A stretch of DNA of 64,000 bases from DATLZC01 sp037444005 (GCA_037444005.1 JBBING010000004.1:7343-71342); one strand, 5' to 3'; shown: positions 8,696 through 20,107, numbered from the stretch's first letter. The notes: a model not told the origin generated them from the sequence alone. Made by a program: numbers and translations.

Positions 8696-9424
8696 GTGAC
8701 GGCGCTCGCCACTGTCTTCGCTACGACGTTCGCCGTGAGTCTGACGGGCGCGCTCTCGCCAGGCCCTGTGTTCGCCCTGACCGCCCGCGAGGCCATCCGG
8801 CGCGGATTCTGGGCGGGCCCCGCCATCGCGGCGGGTCACGGCCTGCTCGAGCTCGTCGTGGTCGTCGGCCTCTCGGCCGGCCTGCGCGCCGTGGTCGACG
8901 ACGACGCCTTCATCGGTCCGGTCGCGCTCTTCGGCGGCGCTGTGCTCCTGTGGATGGGGATAGAGTTGCTCCGGGCGGCGCCTCGGGCGCGCCTCGAGCT
9001 CTCGCGGGAGGCCGCGAGTGCGGTGGAGGCCGGCGAGCCCCGGTGGAGCCGGTCGCTGGTCGCCGCCGTCACAGGGCGCAACGCGCCGGTTCCGCTCGAG
9101 GAGCCGCGGTCGCTTGCGCTCACCATGGCCGCGGCCGGGGTCATCGTGAGCCTGAGCAACCCGTACTGGACGCTCTGGTGGGCGAGCATCGGCGCCGATT
9201 ACTTGCGTCGCGCCCTCGACGCCGGCCCCGGCGGCGTCCCGGTGTTCTACACCGCGCACGTGCTCTCGGACGTCCTCTGGCTGACCTTTGTCGCGTTCAT
9301 CCTCGCGAGCGGACGCCGGCTGGTGACGACGACCCTGTACCGCACCCTGCTCGCGGCGTTCGGCATCCTCTTGCTGGCGTTGGGAGCCTGGTCCATCGCC
9401 ACCGGCGTGGGAGCCCTCGCGTAG
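8696..9424 (+). CDS. LysE/RhtB-family amino-acid exporter
   Basis: A 242-residue polytopic membrane protein of the LysE translocator family. The opening TTFAVSLTGALSPGPVFALT contains the family's conserved SPGP motif. Hydrophobic stretches occur near residues 1-25, 35-60, 65-85, 140-165, 185-205 and 215-240, interrupted by a polar loop (about 90-135). SLSNPYWTLWW is also typical. It should export an amino acid or related metabolite by proton antiport. I chose GTG at 8696 because the protein starts directly with the first helix and the open frame upstream is antisense to other genes. It is divergent from the LivJ-like lipoprotein gene, 87 bases apart. Confidence 0.85.
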   Translation: MTALATVFATTFAVSLTGALSPGPVFALTAREAIRRGFWAGPAIAAGHGLLELVVVVGLSAGLRAVVDDDAFIGPVALFGGAVLLWMGIELLRAAPRARLELSREAASAVEAGEPRWSRSLVAAVTGRNAPVPLEEPRSLALTMAAAGVIVSLSNPYWTLWWASIGADYLRRALDAGPGGVPVFYTAHVLSDVLWLTFVAFILASGRRLVTTTLYRTLLAAFGILLLALGAWSIATGVGALA

Positions 9425-9426
9425 CC

Positions 9427-9792
9427 ATGCCGATCGAAAAGGCGTTCGCCATCGAGGGAGAGCCCGCCGTCATCTGGGACGCGCTCTGGTGCGACCCGCG
9501 TCGCGGAGAACCGGGCACGTTCGAGGTCGAGCGCTCGCAGTGCCCGCACACGCTCGTGGTGCGAGTGGACATGGGCGGCGGCGTCCCCGCGCGCATCACG
9601 TACCGCATCGAGCCGAAAGACGCGTACACAGAGGTCTCGGCCACGCTCGAGCCGTTGAGCCTGCGGTACAACCTGTACCAGGTGCTGACCCTGGGACGCG
9701 TCCGCCTGAACTACGAGATGCTGCTGGTGCAGGGGCTGTCGAACCTGAAGCATACGGTGGAGGGCAAGCCGCTCCTGGGCCCCGCGGAGTGA
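9427..9792 (+). CDS. Small SRPBCC-type protein
   Basis: A 121-residue protein beginning MPIEKAFAIEGEPAVIWDALW, the usual first strand and helix of a START/Bet v 1 (SRPBCC) hydrophobic-cavity fold. ITYRIEPKDAYTEVSATLEP and a C-terminal helix with LVQGLSNLKHTVEG complete the pattern. Members bind lipophilic ligands or act as cyclases or aromatases, but no catalytic residues identify an activity here. The ATG is 2 bases after the LysE stop, so it is co-transcribed with that exporter. It converges with the NUDIX gene. Confidence 0.7.
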   Translation: MPIEKAFAIEGEPAVIWDALWCDPRRGEPGTFEVERSQCPHTLVVRVDMGGGVPARITYRIEPKDAYTEVSATLEPLSLRYNLYQVLTLGRVRLNYEMLLVQGLSNLKHTVEGKPLLGPAE

Positions 9793-9802
9793 CGCGCGCC
9801 CG

Positions 9803-10258
9803 CTACGTCCCGGCGATGCGATCCCGCGCTTTGCGCAAGATGTCGCGCTCGCCCTCGAAGGAGAGCGTGCGCACGGCCTCGTCCACCGGGAACCAGCGCG
9901 CGTCGTCGACTTCGTGGTCGTGCCGCTCGGTCGAGCCCGAGACGTACCGCATCAGAAAGAAGTCGACCTCCTTGTGCACGCGTACGCGTTCTGCGGGGTT
10001 CGTGTAGTCGGGACGGACGTACCAGTACTCGATCCTCCCGAGCAGGTCCTCGATCTCGCCCTCGAGACCCGTCTCCTCGCGAACCTCGCGAAGCGCCGTC
10101 TCGGCCGGCGGCTCTCCGTCTTCGACCAGGCCTTTGGGAAGCTGCCAGTGGCGGAAACCTTCGGTGGCGATGAGGCAGACTTCGGGCGACCCCGAGGGCG
10201 ACCGCGGTCCCGTTCGGTAGATGACGCCGCCCGCCGAATACTCCCGCACCGTCCTCAT
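9803..10258 (-). CDS. NUDIX hydrolase
   Basis: A 151-residue NUDIX protein. The NUDIX box runs from about residue 43 to 65 and includes ETALREVREETGL, with all the metal-binding Glu residues in place. It hydrolyses a nucleoside diphosphate linked to another group (dinucleoside polyphosphate, ADP-ribose or a similar substrate). HWQLPKGLVEDGE just before the box resembles bacterial Ap4A-type hydrolases, but that assignment is inference. Its ATG overlaps the stop of the Lon-like protease by four bases (10255-10258), so the two are translationally coupled. Confidence 0.93.
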   Translation of the reverse strand: MRTVREYSAGGVIYRTGPRSPSGSPEVCLIATEGFRHWQLPKGLVEDGEPPAETALREVREETGLEGEIEDLLGRIEYWYVRPDYTNPAERVRVHKEVDFFLMRYVSGSTERHDHEVDDARWFPVDEAVRTLSFEGERDILRKARDRIAGT

Positions 10259-12780
10259 GGGCGGCTGGCTTCGCCCGAAGGGTTGTCGGAATCCGAGGGG
10301 CGGTCGGGAGGCGCAGCGGCTTTCTCGCCCTCCTTCTTGCCCTCCTCCGCTTCGCCTTCCTCGCGTCCCTCGGGCCGGCCAGCCTGCTCACGGGCCTTGC
10401 GCGCCAGCTCCTCGAGCCGGTCCACGATGCGCCGGTTGAGGGTGCCCTCGGGATACGCGCCATCGGGGCCCGGCTCGCCCATGGGCATGCCGGTGAGGAT
10501 CTCCATCCCTTCTTCCACGGTGGAGACGCCCCAGACGTTGAACCGCCCGTCGCGGACCGCTTCCACGACCTCAGGCTTGAGCATGAGATGCTTGACGTTG
10601 TCGCGCGGGAGGATGACGCCCTCCTCGCCCGTCAGGCCGCGGGCCTTGCACACGGCGTAGAAGCCCTCGACCTTCTCGGCGACGCCGCCCACCGCCTGCA
10701 CCTGGCCGAGCTGGTTCACCGAGCCCGTCACCGCGAGCCCCTGCTTCAGCGGCACACCCGACAGCGCCGACAGCAACGCGTACAGCTCCGCCGCGGAAGC
10801 GCTATCGCCCTCGACCTCGTCGTACACCTGTTCGAACCCGATGGTCGCCGAGAAGGCGAGCGTCCGGTCCGCGCCGTACTTCCCGTGCAGGTAGCCGCTG
10901 AGGATGGCGAACCCTTTGCTGTGGATCTTGCCGCTCATCTGGATCTCGCGTTCGATGTTGACCACGCTGCCGCGTCCCAGCGAGACCCTGGCGGTGATGC
11001 GGCTCGGCCGCCCGAAGCGGTAATCGCCCAGGTCGTACACCGAAATGCCATTGACCTGCCCCACCTTCGCGCCGGCCGTGTCGATGAGGATGGTGCCGTC
11101 ATCGATGAGCTCCTGAATGCGCTCCTCGATGAGATTCGAGCGGTACACCTTCTGCTCGATGGCCTGCCGGACGTGCTCGCCCAGCACCACGTCGCTGCCG
11201 GCGCGAGCAGCCCAGTAATCCGCCTCGACCAGCAGGTCGGCGATATCGATGAAGCGCGTCGACAGCTTGTGCTGGTGCTCGACGAGCCGCGAACCGTATT
11301 CGATGAGCTCGGCGACGGCGGTTTTGTGGAACGGACGCAGCCCCAGCTCGCGGGTCCGGTTGGAGATGAAGGCCGCGTACTGCCGTTCGTTTTCGGGCGT
11401 GCGATCCATATCGAGCCCGAAGTCGGACTTCACCTTGAACAGCTTGCGGAAGTCTTCGTCCACAGCGAACAGGAGGTGATAGATCGTCGGGTTGCCGACC
11501 ATCACCACCTTCACGTCGACGGGCACAGGCTCGGGGGCCAGGCTGGCCGACGGCACGGCGACGAACTGCTCGCCCAGGTTCTCGATCCGCGCCTCCCGGC
11601 TCCGCAGCGTGCGCTTCAGCGCGTCCCACGCCATGAAGCTCGTCAGTAGGTCGAACGCCTGCACGACGAGGAAGCCGCCGTTCGCCCGGTGGATTGCGCC
11701 CGACCGGATCTGCATGTGGTCGGTGACCATGGCGCCGAGCTGCGCCCGGTACTCCACCCGTCCGAACAGGTTGTAGTACGTGGGGCTGTTTTCGATGACC
11801 ACCGGCGCCCCTTTGAGGTGGTCGTTACTGACGATGACGTTCACCTGGTACCGCGCCGTCACCGATTCGACGGTCGGCCGACCGAGGGGGAAGGGGAGAA
11901 TAGGCTGCTGCTCCTGGGGACGGAACACTTCGAGGTGCTGGATGATGTCGTCCAGCAGGTGGTCGTAGAACGCCTGCACCCGCTCGATGCCGGCGAACTG
12001 CTCCCGCGCCTCCTGCACCAGCGGCTCCAAAACGAAGCGCGCGACCTGCCGGTCGAGCTCCTCCAGTTTCGCCCGCGCCTCCTTTTCGAGCCGCCGACCT
12101 TGGAGCACGGTCGCGTTGATGTGCGACTCCAGGTGTTCGCCGACCTCCTGGATGCGCTTGCGGAGCTCCTCCGGGAGTTGCTCGAACTCCTCCCGGGTCA
12201 TCGGACGGTTGTCCACCAGCGGGACGGCGGCGATGCCGACGGGCGTCGCATTGATCCCGAACCCGAGCCGCTTGGCCTCCGCCTCCAGCGCCGCGAACAG
12301 CTCGTCCCGCTGGCGCTGGAACTCCTTCGACAGCTCTTCGCGCCGCTGGTTGTACGCGTCCGACTCGAACGCCCGGGGGATCTCGCGCTTGCAGTCCTCG
12401 ACCAGCTTTTCGGTGACGGCGGCGAACTTGCGGCCGTGTCCCGCGGGCAGCGCGATAGCCTGGGGCCGCTGCGGATCGTGGAAGTTGTGCACGTAGCACA
12501 GGTCCGGGGGGACCGGCCGGGTCGCCGCCAGCCGCTCGAGGTACGACCGCAGCGCGGTGTTCCGCCCGGTGCCCGGATAGCCGGCCACGTACAGGTTGTA
12601 GCCCGGCGCCTTGACGTTGAGAGCGAACTCGATGGCCTGGATCGCGCGGTCCTGGCCGACCGTCCCTTCGAGCGGCGGAACCTCGGCTGTCGTCTCGAAC
12701 CCGAGGCTGTCAGGGTCGCAGGTTCTTCTGAGATCCTCGGGAGGGACTCGCAGGCTGATGGGGGCTTCGACGGTCGTCAT
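10255..12780 (-). CDS. Lon-like ATP-dependent protease (AAA_32/S16, LonB/YcbZ type)
   Basis: An 841-residue protease without the Lon substrate-recognition N domain, as in LonB/YcbZ-like proteins. VAGYPGTGRNTALR near residues 65-80 is a P-loop in which Lys is replaced by Arg-Asn, a deviation common in this subfamily. A long coiled-coil insertion (about 110-230, many Glu/Arg) follows. The C-terminal S16 domain carries the catalytic Ser in GDSASAAELYALLSAL (about residue 660) and the Lys of GGVAEKVEGF about 40 residues later. The tail from about 795 is acidic and basic low-complexity sequence. AAGGAG precedes the ATG. Cytoplasmic protein quality control is the likely role. Confidence 0.93.
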   Translation of the reverse strand: MTTVEAPISLRVPPEDLRRTCDPDSLGFETTAEVPPLEGTVGQDRAIQAIEFALNVKAPGYNLYVAGYPGTGRNTALRSYLERLAATRPVPPDLCYVHNFHDPQRPQAIALPAGHGRKFAAVTEKLVEDCKREIPRAFESDAYNQRREELSKEFQRQRDELFAALEAEAKRLGFGINATPVGIAAVPLVDNRPMTREEFEQLPEELRKRIQEVGEHLESHINATVLQGRRLEKEARAKLEELDRQVARFVLEPLVQEAREQFAGIERVQAFYDHLLDDIIQHLEVFRPQEQQPILPFPLGRPTVESVTARYQVNVIVSNDHLKGAPVVIENSPTYYNLFGRVEYRAQLGAMVTDHMQIRSGAIHRANGGFLVVQAFDLLTSFMAWDALKRTLRSREARIENLGEQFVAVPSASLAPEPVPVDVKVVMVGNPTIYHLLFAVDEDFRKLFKVKSDFGLDMDRTPENERQYAAFISNRTRELGLRPFHKTAVAELIEYGSRLVEHQHKLSTRFIDIADLLVEADYWAARAGSDVVLGEHVRQAIEQKVYRSNLIEERIQELIDDGTILIDTAGAKVGQVNGISVYDLGDYRFGRPSRITARVSLGRGSVVNIEREIQMSGKIHSKGFAILSGYLHGKYGADRTLAFSATIGFEQVYDEVEGDSASAAELYALLSALSGVPLKQGLAVTGSVNQLGQVQAVGGVAEKVEGFYAVCKARGLTGEEGVILPRDNVKHLMLKPEVVEAVRDGRFNVWGVSTVEEGMEILTGMPMGEPGPDGAYPEGTLNRRIVDRLEELARKAREQAGRPEGREEGEAEEGKKEGEKAAAPPDRPSDSDNPSGEASRP

Positions 12781-12813
12781 TCGAGCGCTCTCCTTCCCTG
12801 GAACGCTGTCATC

Positions 12814-14576
<1,763 letters not shown>

Positions 14577-14644
14577 CGATGTCCTCCCGACGTGTGTACA
14601 GCGAATGGCCCGGGGTTACAGCCGTCATTGCACGATGGCGCCGG

Positions 14645-14962
14645 CTAACGCTTGAGCCTGACCGCCGTGCCCGCGGCCGTCACCATGAGCATGGAACCGC
14701 CCACGGTCTCGTAGTCGATGTCTACGCCCACGACTGCGTCGGCGCCGAGCTCCCGCGCCTGGGCTGACATCTCCTCGAGCGCCGTGTCTCGGGCCTTGCG
14801 GAGCTCCTTCTCGTAGCCGGCCGCGCGGCCCCCGATGATGTTGCGCACCTGCGCGCCAATGTCCCGAAAGATGTTCGCGCCGAGAAGCGTCTCCCCCGCC
14901 ACGACGCCGAGATACGCCTCGATCTCGGCCCCATCGACGGTGTTGGTGGTGGTGATGATCAT
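14645..14962 (-). CDS. YbjQ-family protein
   Basis: A 105-residue protein of the YbjQ family (UPF0145). The pattern [47 protein letters not shown] and a C-terminal [15 protein letters not shown] is diagnostic. These proteins form pentameric rings and have been called heavy-metal binding from structure, but their role is not established. The ATG at 14962 has GGGAGG upstream. It stands alone between GAPDH and a thioredoxin-like gene on the other strand. Confidence 0.92.
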   Translation of the reverse strand: MIITTTNTVDGAEIEAYLGVVAGETLLGANIFRDIGAQVRNIIGGRAAGYEKELRKARDTALEEMSAQARELGADAVVGVDIDYETVGGSMLMVTAAGTAVRLKR

Positions 14963-15076
14963 ACGCGGTCGCCTCCCGCTCCTCGCCGAAGGATCGACGC
15001 CAGTGTACGCTCGCGCTCTTCGCCGCACTAGCCCGGAACGGGAAGCGGGATCACACTCGGCGATGTCGCCGTGCCG

Positions 15077-15082
15077 TATGCT
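15077..15082 (+). promoter_or_regulatory. -10 element for a leaderless thioredoxin-like gene
   Basis: TATGCT ends 6 bases before the ATG at 15089 and there is no Shine-Dalgarno sequence, so transcription probably starts at or near the start codon. No clear -35 is visible. Confidence 0.4.
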
Positions 15083-15088
15083 ACTGAC

Positions 15089-16051
15089 ATGCGCGCGCTG
15101 ATCGACCCGCGAAGAGCGGTCCCGGCGGCGCTCGTGGCCGGCGCGGCCATCGCCGCCGCGCTGTGGTTCGGGCTGCGCGAGCGCGAGGGTGGCGGCGTCG
15201 CCACCAGTGGCGTCCCCATCGAGCGGGCGCAGCTCCTGGACACGCCCGCGGCGCCGGACAGCAGCGTCGGCGTCGACATCGGCGCCGTCGCCCGCGACTT
15301 CACGGCCATGAGCCCCGACGGCGCGACGCTCCGATTGAGCGACCTGCGCGGTCGGCCGGTAGCCGTCAACTTCTGGGCGACCTGGTGCACGAGCTGCTTC
15401 GCGGAGCTGCCCCTGCTGCGCGATCTCCAGGCGCGCATGGGCGGCCGCGGCGCCTTCGAGGTCGTCGCCGTCAACACGGGCGAGGGCGTCGACGACGTGC
15501 TGCCCTTCCTGCAGCAGCTCGACGCGCCGGACTTCCGCGTGGTCATGGACCCCACGGCAGCCGTCGCCGACGCGTACGGCGTCTACGGTCTCCCTCTCAC
15601 CGTCTTCGTCGACGCCGACGGCGTCGTCCGCGCGCGGTACGCCGGCCAACTCGACGAAGAGCTCGCCGAGCGGTATATCGCGGCCGCCGTCGCCGGCGCC
15701 TCGGACCCGGAGACGCCGTTCAAGCTCCGCTTCGTAACGCCCGTCGAGACGCGCGAGCACGTCCTCGAGGTCTCGGTCGCGGACGCGGGGACGCTCTCGC
15801 TCGCTTCCAAGCGCTTTCGCTGTGATGACTCCTACTGCGCGGCCGACGTCGTCGACGCCATTCGGGCGCTGGATGGCGTCACCCGCGTCGACGCCGACAC
15901 CGAGGCCGACCCGCCGGCTCTCAGCATCGCCTTCGACGCCACGGCCACCGACGCCGGGTCCCTGGTGGAGCGCGTGGCCCAGCTTCTGCGGGAGAAGGAC
16001 GACCCCCTCTATCGTCCGGACGAGCGTCCGCTCGACATCCGCTGGCGGTAG
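15089..16051 (+). CDS. TlpA-like thiol-disulfide oxidoreductase with a C-terminal HMA-like domain
   Basis: A 320-residue membrane-anchored thioredoxin-fold protein. An N-terminal helix ([20 protein letters not shown]) anchors it with the catalytic part outside the membrane. Residues about 65-200 are a TlpA/AhpC-like domain with the active site WATWCTSC and cis-Pro region [11 protein letters not shown]. The remainder, about 210-320, looks like a ferredoxin-like metal-associated domain: [19 protein letters not shown] matches the helix-strand pattern of HMA domains, and a Cys pair (FRCDDSYC) precedes it. A role in cytochrome maturation or metal-linked thiol reduction is plausible. The ATG at 15089 was preferred over the GTG at 15071 because TATGCT lies between them. 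Confidence 0.85.
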   Translation: MRALIDPRRAVPAALVAGAAIAAALWFGLREREGGGVATSGVPIERAQLLDTPAAPDSSVGVDIGAVARDFTAMSPDGATLRLSDLRGRPVAVNFWATWCTSCFAELPLLRDLQARMGGRGAFEVVAVNTGEGVDDVLPFLQQLDAPDFRVVMDPTAAVADAYGVYGLPLTVFVDADGVVRARYAGQLDEELAERYIAAAVAGASDPETPFKLRFVTPVETREHVLEVSVADAGTLSLASKRFRCDDSYCAADVVDAIRALDGVTRVDADTEADPPALSIAFDATATDAGSLVERVAQLLREKDDPLYRPDERPLDIRWR

Positions 16052-16117
16052 GCGGCGCGCGGGAGCCCGCGCCCGTCGTAAGCTAGAAGAGTCCACACGC
16101 CAGGGATGGAGGGCGCC

Positions 16118-17509
16118 ATGACCGCCGCTACCCGAATCGAACGAGACTCCATGGGCCCGATGGAGGTGCCCGCCGACGCCTATTACGGCGCGTCCACCCA
16201 ACGGGCGGTGCTGAACTTCCCGGTGAGCCGTCTGCGGTTCCAGCGCCGCTTCATCCGGGCGCTCGGCGCCATCAAGCGCGCCGCCGCGCTGGTCAACGCC
16301 GAGCTCGGCCTGCTCGACGGCCGCCTCGCCGACGCCATCGCCCGCGCCGCCGCCGAAGTGGAGGAAGGACGCTTCGACGACCAGTTCGTCGTCGACATCT
16401 TTCAAACCGGCTCCGGGACCTCGACGAACATGAACGCCAACGAGGTCATCGCCAACCGCGCCGCCGAGCTCCTGGGCCACCCGCGGGGATCGAAGGTGGT
16501 GCACCCCAACGACCACGTGAACCGCGGCCAATCCTCGAACGACGTCATCCCGACGGCCATCCACGTCTCCTGCCTGCTCGCCATCCGCGAGGAGCTGGAG
16601 CCGGCCCTCGAGGAGCTCGCTGCGCGCCTCGAGGAGAAATCGCAGGCGTTCTGGCAGGTCATCAAGACCGGACGCACCCACCTGCAAGACGCGACTCCCA
16701 TCCGGCTGGGCCAGGAGTTTCTCGGCTACGCGGGGCAGGCCCGGTACGGGCTCCGCCGGCTCGCCCACGCAAAGGAGGAGCTGGCCGAGGTCGCCCTCGG
16801 CGGCACGGCTGTGGGCACCGGCGTAAACACGCACCCGGACTTTGCCCGTCGCGTGTGCGAGCGGCTGTCCGCGGACCTGGGGATTGCGGTGAGCGAGACG
16901 GCCAACCACTTCCAGGCGCAGTCGACGCTGGACGCGGCCGTGGAGGCATCGGGCGTGATCCGCACGATCGCCGTGAGCCTGATGAAGATCGCGAACGACA
17001 TCCGCTGGCTCGCGTCGGGACCGCGGGCCGGGCTGGGCGAGCTGACGATTCCCGAGGTGCAGCCCGGCTCCTCCATCATGCCGGGCAAGGTCAATCCCGT
17101 GATTCCGGAGTCGCTCATCCAGGCGTGCGCGTACGTCATCGGCAACGACACGGCGGTCGTGCAGTCGGGCCAGTGGGGCTTTTTCGAGCTGAACACGATG
17201 ATGCCCTTGTGCGGGTACAGCCTCTTGCAGTCCATCGAGGTGCTGGGCGCGGCGACGCGGAACTTCGCCCGGCAGTGCGTGGCGGGCGTGGAAGCGACGG
17301 CCCGCGGCCCCGAGCTCGTCGAGCGCGGGCTGGCCATCGCCACGGGCCTCGCGCCGGTCATCGGCTACGACGCCGCCGCCGAGATCGCGAAGGAAGCCGC
17401 CCGCACCGGCCGCACGATCCGCGAGGTCGCGCTCGAGCGCTCCGGTCTCACGCCGGAGCAGATCGACCGCGCCCTCGACCCCGTGGCGATGACAGAACCG
17501 GGTGCCTGA
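16118..17509 (+). CDS. fumC: Class II fumarate hydratase
   Basis: A 463-residue fumarase of the class II (iron-independent) type, interconverting fumarate and malate in the TCA cycle. [19 protein letters not shown] opens the protein, [17 protein letters not shown] lies near residues 187-203 and the superfamily signature [11 protein letters not shown] near residue 320. The FPVS following the start and the pattern of the signature favour fumarase over aspartase. The ATG at 16118 has GGAGGG four bases upstream; an in-frame ATG at 16106 would add four residues but has a poorer ribosome site. The VOC gene follows 21 bases downstream. Confidence 0.93.
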   Translation: MTAATRIERDSMGPMEVPADAYYGASTQRAVLNFPVSRLRFQRRFIRALGAIKRAAALVNAELGLLDGRLADAIARAAAEVEEGRFDDQFVVDIFQTGSGTSTNMNANEVIANRAAELLGHPRGSKVVHPNDHVNRGQSSNDVIPTAIHVSCLLAIREELEPALEELAARLEEKSQAFWQVIKTGRTHLQDATPIRLGQEFLGYAGQARYGLRRLAHAKEELAEVALGGTAVGTGVNTHPDFARRVCERLSADLGIAVSETANHFQAQSTLDAAVEASGVIRTIAVSLMKIANDIRWLASGPRAGLGELTIPEVQPGSSIMPGKVNPVIPESLIQACAYVIGNDTAVVQSGQWGFFELNTMMPLCGYSLLQSIEVLGAATRNFARQCVAGVEATARGPELVERGLAIATGLAPVIGYDAAAEIAKEAARTGRTIREVALERSGLTPEQIDRALDPVAMTEPGA

Positions 17510-17530
17510 ACGCAGACGGGAGGAGCCGCC

Positions 17531-18022
17531 ATGAACACCCGTATCCCCGTAACCCGCCTGAATCACGCGGTGCTGTACGTGCGCGACCTCGAGCGGTCGG
17601 TCGCGTTCTACGAAACAGTCTTCGGGTTCGAGGAGGTCGCGCGCCGGCCGCCGATGGCGTTTCTGCGGGCGTCCGGGTCCGCGAACCATCATGACCTCGG
17701 CCTGCTCGCGCTCGGGCCGCAGGCGCGGCCGCCCGCGCCCGGCAGCACCGGACTCTACCACCTGGCGTGGGAAGTGCCCACCATCGAAGACCTGGCGAGC
17801 GCCGCGTCGGTGCTCGCCGAGCTCGGGGCGCTGGTGGGCGCCAGCGATCACGGCGCCACGAAGTCGCTCTACGGGCGCGACCCCGATGGGAACGAGTTCG
17901 AGGTCATGTGGATGGTCCCCCGCGACCAGTGGGGCGAGTACGAACACGACGCCATCGTCGCGCCGCTGGACCTGCCGGCGGAGCTGGAGCGCTACGGGAG
18001 CCGGCAGGGGCAGCCCTCGTAA
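17531..18022 (+). CDS. VOC-family protein, extradiol-dioxygenase/glyoxalase-like
   Basis: A 163-residue protein of the vicinal oxygen chelate superfamily. The first module begins [20 protein letters not shown] with the conserved metal His, the second has [13 protein letters not shown], and [14 protein letters not shown] supplies the last metal-binding Glu. Its size and TGLYH motif resemble catechol 2,3-dioxygenase-like or fosfomycin-resistance-like members, but the substrate cannot be stated. GGGAGGAG precedes the ATG. It probably shares a transcript with fumC upstream. Confidence 0.9.
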   Translation: MNTRIPVTRLNHAVLYVRDLERSVAFYETVFGFEEVARRPPMAFLRASGSANHHDLGLLALGPQARPPAPGSTGLYHLAWEVPTIEDLASAASVLAELGALVGASDHGATKSLYGRDPDGNEFEVMWMVPRDQWGEYEHDAIVAPLDLPAELERYGSRQGQPS

Positions 18023-18028
18023 CCGCTC

Positions 18029-18056
18029 TTCACCGCTGGCGCGCGTGCACTATACT
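18029..18056 (+). promoter_or_regulatory. Promoter of the CoA transferase gene
   Basis: TTCACC (18029-18034), 16 bases, then TATACT (18051-18056) form a good sigma70-type promoter. The start point would be near 18063, giving a leader of about 50 bases that ends in GGAGGG before the ATG at 18112. Confidence 0.55.
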
Positions 18057-18111
18057 AGTGGCCATTCGAAGTCCGGCCGCGAACGTGCCGGCGACGCCGG
18101 AGGGCGAGCGA

Positions 18112-19428
18112 ATGACCGACGTCGATGGTGACCGGCCCGGGCCCCTCGCCGGGGTCCGTGTGCTCGAGTTCTCTGAGATCATCGCGGCGCCGTTCTGCGG
18201 GATGCTGCTCGCCGACATGGGCGCCGACGTCATCAAGGTCGAGCCGCCGGGCGGCGAGCCGTGGCGCGGCGCGCAGCCGCTGGGCTTGCGCGAGAGCCGC
18301 TGGTTCATCTCGCTGAACCGCGGCAAGCGCGGCGTCACTCTCGACCTCCAGCAGCCCGAAGGCCGCGAGATCGCGTGGAAGCTGGCCGACCGTGCGGACG
18401 TCGTCATCGTGAACTATCGTCCGGACGTGTCCGAGAAGCTCGGCATCGACGAACCGACGTTGCGCGCCCGGAACCCCCGGCTCATCTACTGCGATAACAC
18501 CGCCTTCGGGCGGCGCGGGCCGTGGTCGCATCGCCCTGGGTACGACATCATCGCCCAGGCGGTGACCGGCCTGATGACGCTGGAGGGGAAAAGCCAGAAC
18601 GGAGTCCCGCAGGTGAACACGCTGCCGGCGGCCGACTACTCGACCGGGCTGGCCATGGCCTGGGGCATCTGCGCCGCCCTGTACGTCAGAGAGCGCACGG
18701 GCGTAGGCCAGCGCATCGACACGACCCTCCTGGGCAGCGCCCTGGCGGTGCAGACGAGCCGGTTTCTGTCGGTCGAGGCCGTCGATAGCGAGCCGCGGGC
18801 AAAAGCGCTGGCGGAGCTCGGCCGCCTCCGGGCGGAGGGAGCCGGGTACGAAGCCCAGCTCGAGGTCATCAGGAACGTGCGGCCGGTCATCGGCAACATC
18901 TACTACCGTTGCTATCAGACGGCCGACGGCTTCATCGCTGTGGGCGCCCTCAGCACGCCGCTCCGCCGCAAGGTTCTCGACGTGCTCGGCATGGAGGACC
19001 GCCGCCTCGGCAAGCCGCCTCCCGATCCGTCCGACCCCGAGGAGGTCCGCTACGGCGAAGCGCTGGTCAGGCAGGCCGAAGCGATTGTGCGGGAACGGAC
19101 GACGGCCGAATGGCTCGAGCGGTTCGACCGCGCGGGCGTGCCCGCGGGCCCCGTCATGTTCACCGAAGAGCTCCTCGAAGACCCGCAGGTCCTGGCGAAC
19201 GACCTCGTCGCCTGCGTCGAGCATCCGTTGTTGGGCCCGGTGCGCATGGTCGGCGCCCCCATTCAGATGACGGAGACGCCGCTCAGGGTTCGCGGATGCT
19301 CGCCGCTCCTCGGCCAGCACAACGAGGAGGTGCTGACCGAGCTGGGGTACTCGCCCGAGGAAATCGACGCCCTTCGCGCGCGAGGCGTCATCAACGGAGC
19401 CATCGAAGACGGCGACGGGATCGCGTGA
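18112..19428 (+). CDS. Family III CoA transferase (CaiB/BaiF)
   Basis: A 438-residue CaiB/BaiF-type CoA transferase. VRVLEFSEIIAAPFCGMLLADMGADVIKVEPP is split across the family's first strand-helix unit, then RNPRLIYCDNTAFGRRGPW and QRIDTTLLGSAL. These interlocked dimers move CoA between a CoA ester and a free acid in the cytoplasm, or racemise alpha-methylacyl-CoA. The substrate is not predictable; the neighbourhood of fumarase and acyl-CoA enzymes suggests organic-acid or fatty-acid catabolism. The ATG at 18112 has GGAGGG upstream. It converges with gmk, the stops being 3 bases apart. Confidence 0.92.
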   Translation: MTDVDGDRPGPLAGVRVLEFSEIIAAPFCGMLLADMGADVIKVEPPGGEPWRGAQPLGLRESRWFISLNRGKRGVTLDLQQPEGREIAWKLADRADVVIVNYRPDVSEKLGIDEPTLRARNPRLIYCDNTAFGRRGPWSHRPGYDIIAQAVTGLMTLEGKSQNGVPQVNTLPAADYSTGLAMAWGICAALYVRERTGVGQRIDTTLLGSALAVQTSRFLSVEAVDSEPRAKALAELGRLRAEGAGYEAQLEVIRNVRPVIGNIYYRCYQTADGFIAVGALSTPLRRKVLDVLGMEDRRLGKPPPDPSDPEEVRYGEALVRQAEAIVRERTTAEWLERFDRAGVPAGPVMFTEELLEDPQVLANDLVACVEHPLLGPVRMVGAPIQMTETPLRVRGCSPLLGQHNEEVLTELGYSPEEIDALRARGVINGAIEDGDGIA

Positions 19429-19431
19429 GGT

Positions 19432-20100
19432 TCAGGCGAGCTCCTGCGGCGCGCGGATGCGCGGCCAGGGCCGCCCTGGACGCGCCTTCTCCGCGTAGAT
19501 GATGGCGGCGATTCGATTCACCGTCTGGTCGAGCTTCCCCTCCTCGTTCACAACGGCGTAATCGAATCCCGCGAGGCTGCCGATCTCGCGCGCGGCCTCC
19601 TGCAGGCGCCGCTGGATGTCTTCCTCCGTGTCGCCGCCGCGCGCCCGAATCCGGTGCTCGAGCTCCGTCATCGTGCCGGGCAGGATGAAGATGACGATGG
19701 CTTCGGGGATGAGCCGCTTGATGGTGGCGGCGCCCTGCGGGTCGACCCGCAGGAGTACGTCCTTGCCCTCGGCGAGCGCGCGCTCGACCTGGTCGCGCGG
19801 CACGCCCTTCTTCTGGCCGTAGACCTCGGCGTGCTCAAGAAAGCCGCCCTCGGCCAGCTTGCGGTCGAACTCCTCGTCGCTCAGGAAGATGTAATCGACA
19901 CCGTCGCGCTCGCCCGGCCGCGGCGGACGATTCGTCGCGGTCACCACCACGTGGAGCGGCAGGTCCAGAGCCCGAAGCCGCTCCACGAGCGAGCGCTTCC
20001 GCAGCTCGGGCTTCGTGAGCCGGGCGACGACGGTGTCTTTCCCGACGCCCGAAGGGCCGGTGATGACGATGACCAGTGGCGGCGGAGCACTTTCTGTCAA
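19432..20100 (-). CDS. gmk: Guanylate kinase
   Basis: A 222-residue guanylate kinase (GMP + ATP to GDP + ADP). The P-loop GPSGVGKDTVVARL is at about residues 14-27, TATNRPPRPGERDGVDYIF is the GMP-binding segment, and RRLQEAAREI is in the lid region. It follows remA by 7 bases; the remA-gmk pairing is widespread in Gram-positive bacteria and Chloroflexota. The C-terminal tail (about 205-222) is longer than usual. No rpoZ gene follows, unlike in many genomes. Confidence 0.95.
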   Translation of the reverse strand: MTESAPPPLVIVITGPSGVGKDTVVARLTKPELRKRSLVERLRALDLPLHVVVTATNRPPRPGERDGVDYIFLSDEEFDRKLAEGGFLEHAEVYGQKKGVPRDQVERALAEGKDVLLRVDPQGAATIKRLIPEAIVIFILPGTMTELEHRIRARGGDTEEDIQRRLQEAAREIGSLAGFDYAVVNEEGKLDQTVNRIAAIIYAEKARPGRPWPRIRAPQELA

Positions 20101-20107
20101 GGGAACG

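Noticed and set aside
10255..12780. Defective Lon ATPase because the P-loop lacks Lys
   Set aside because: GTGRNT-type loops are usual in this Lon-like subfamily, so it is not evidence of inactivity.
14963..17947. Long minus-strand open frame over the thioredoxin, fumC and VOC genes
   Set aside because: Antisense to conserved genes; a high-GC shadow. Only its end (YbjQ) is real.
18112..19428. Loss of the catalytic Asp in the CoA transferase (LLG instead of LLD or MQD)
   Set aside because: The Asp of QRID two turns earlier may be the catalytic residue in this branch; alignment of family members differs here, so a defect cannot be claimed.
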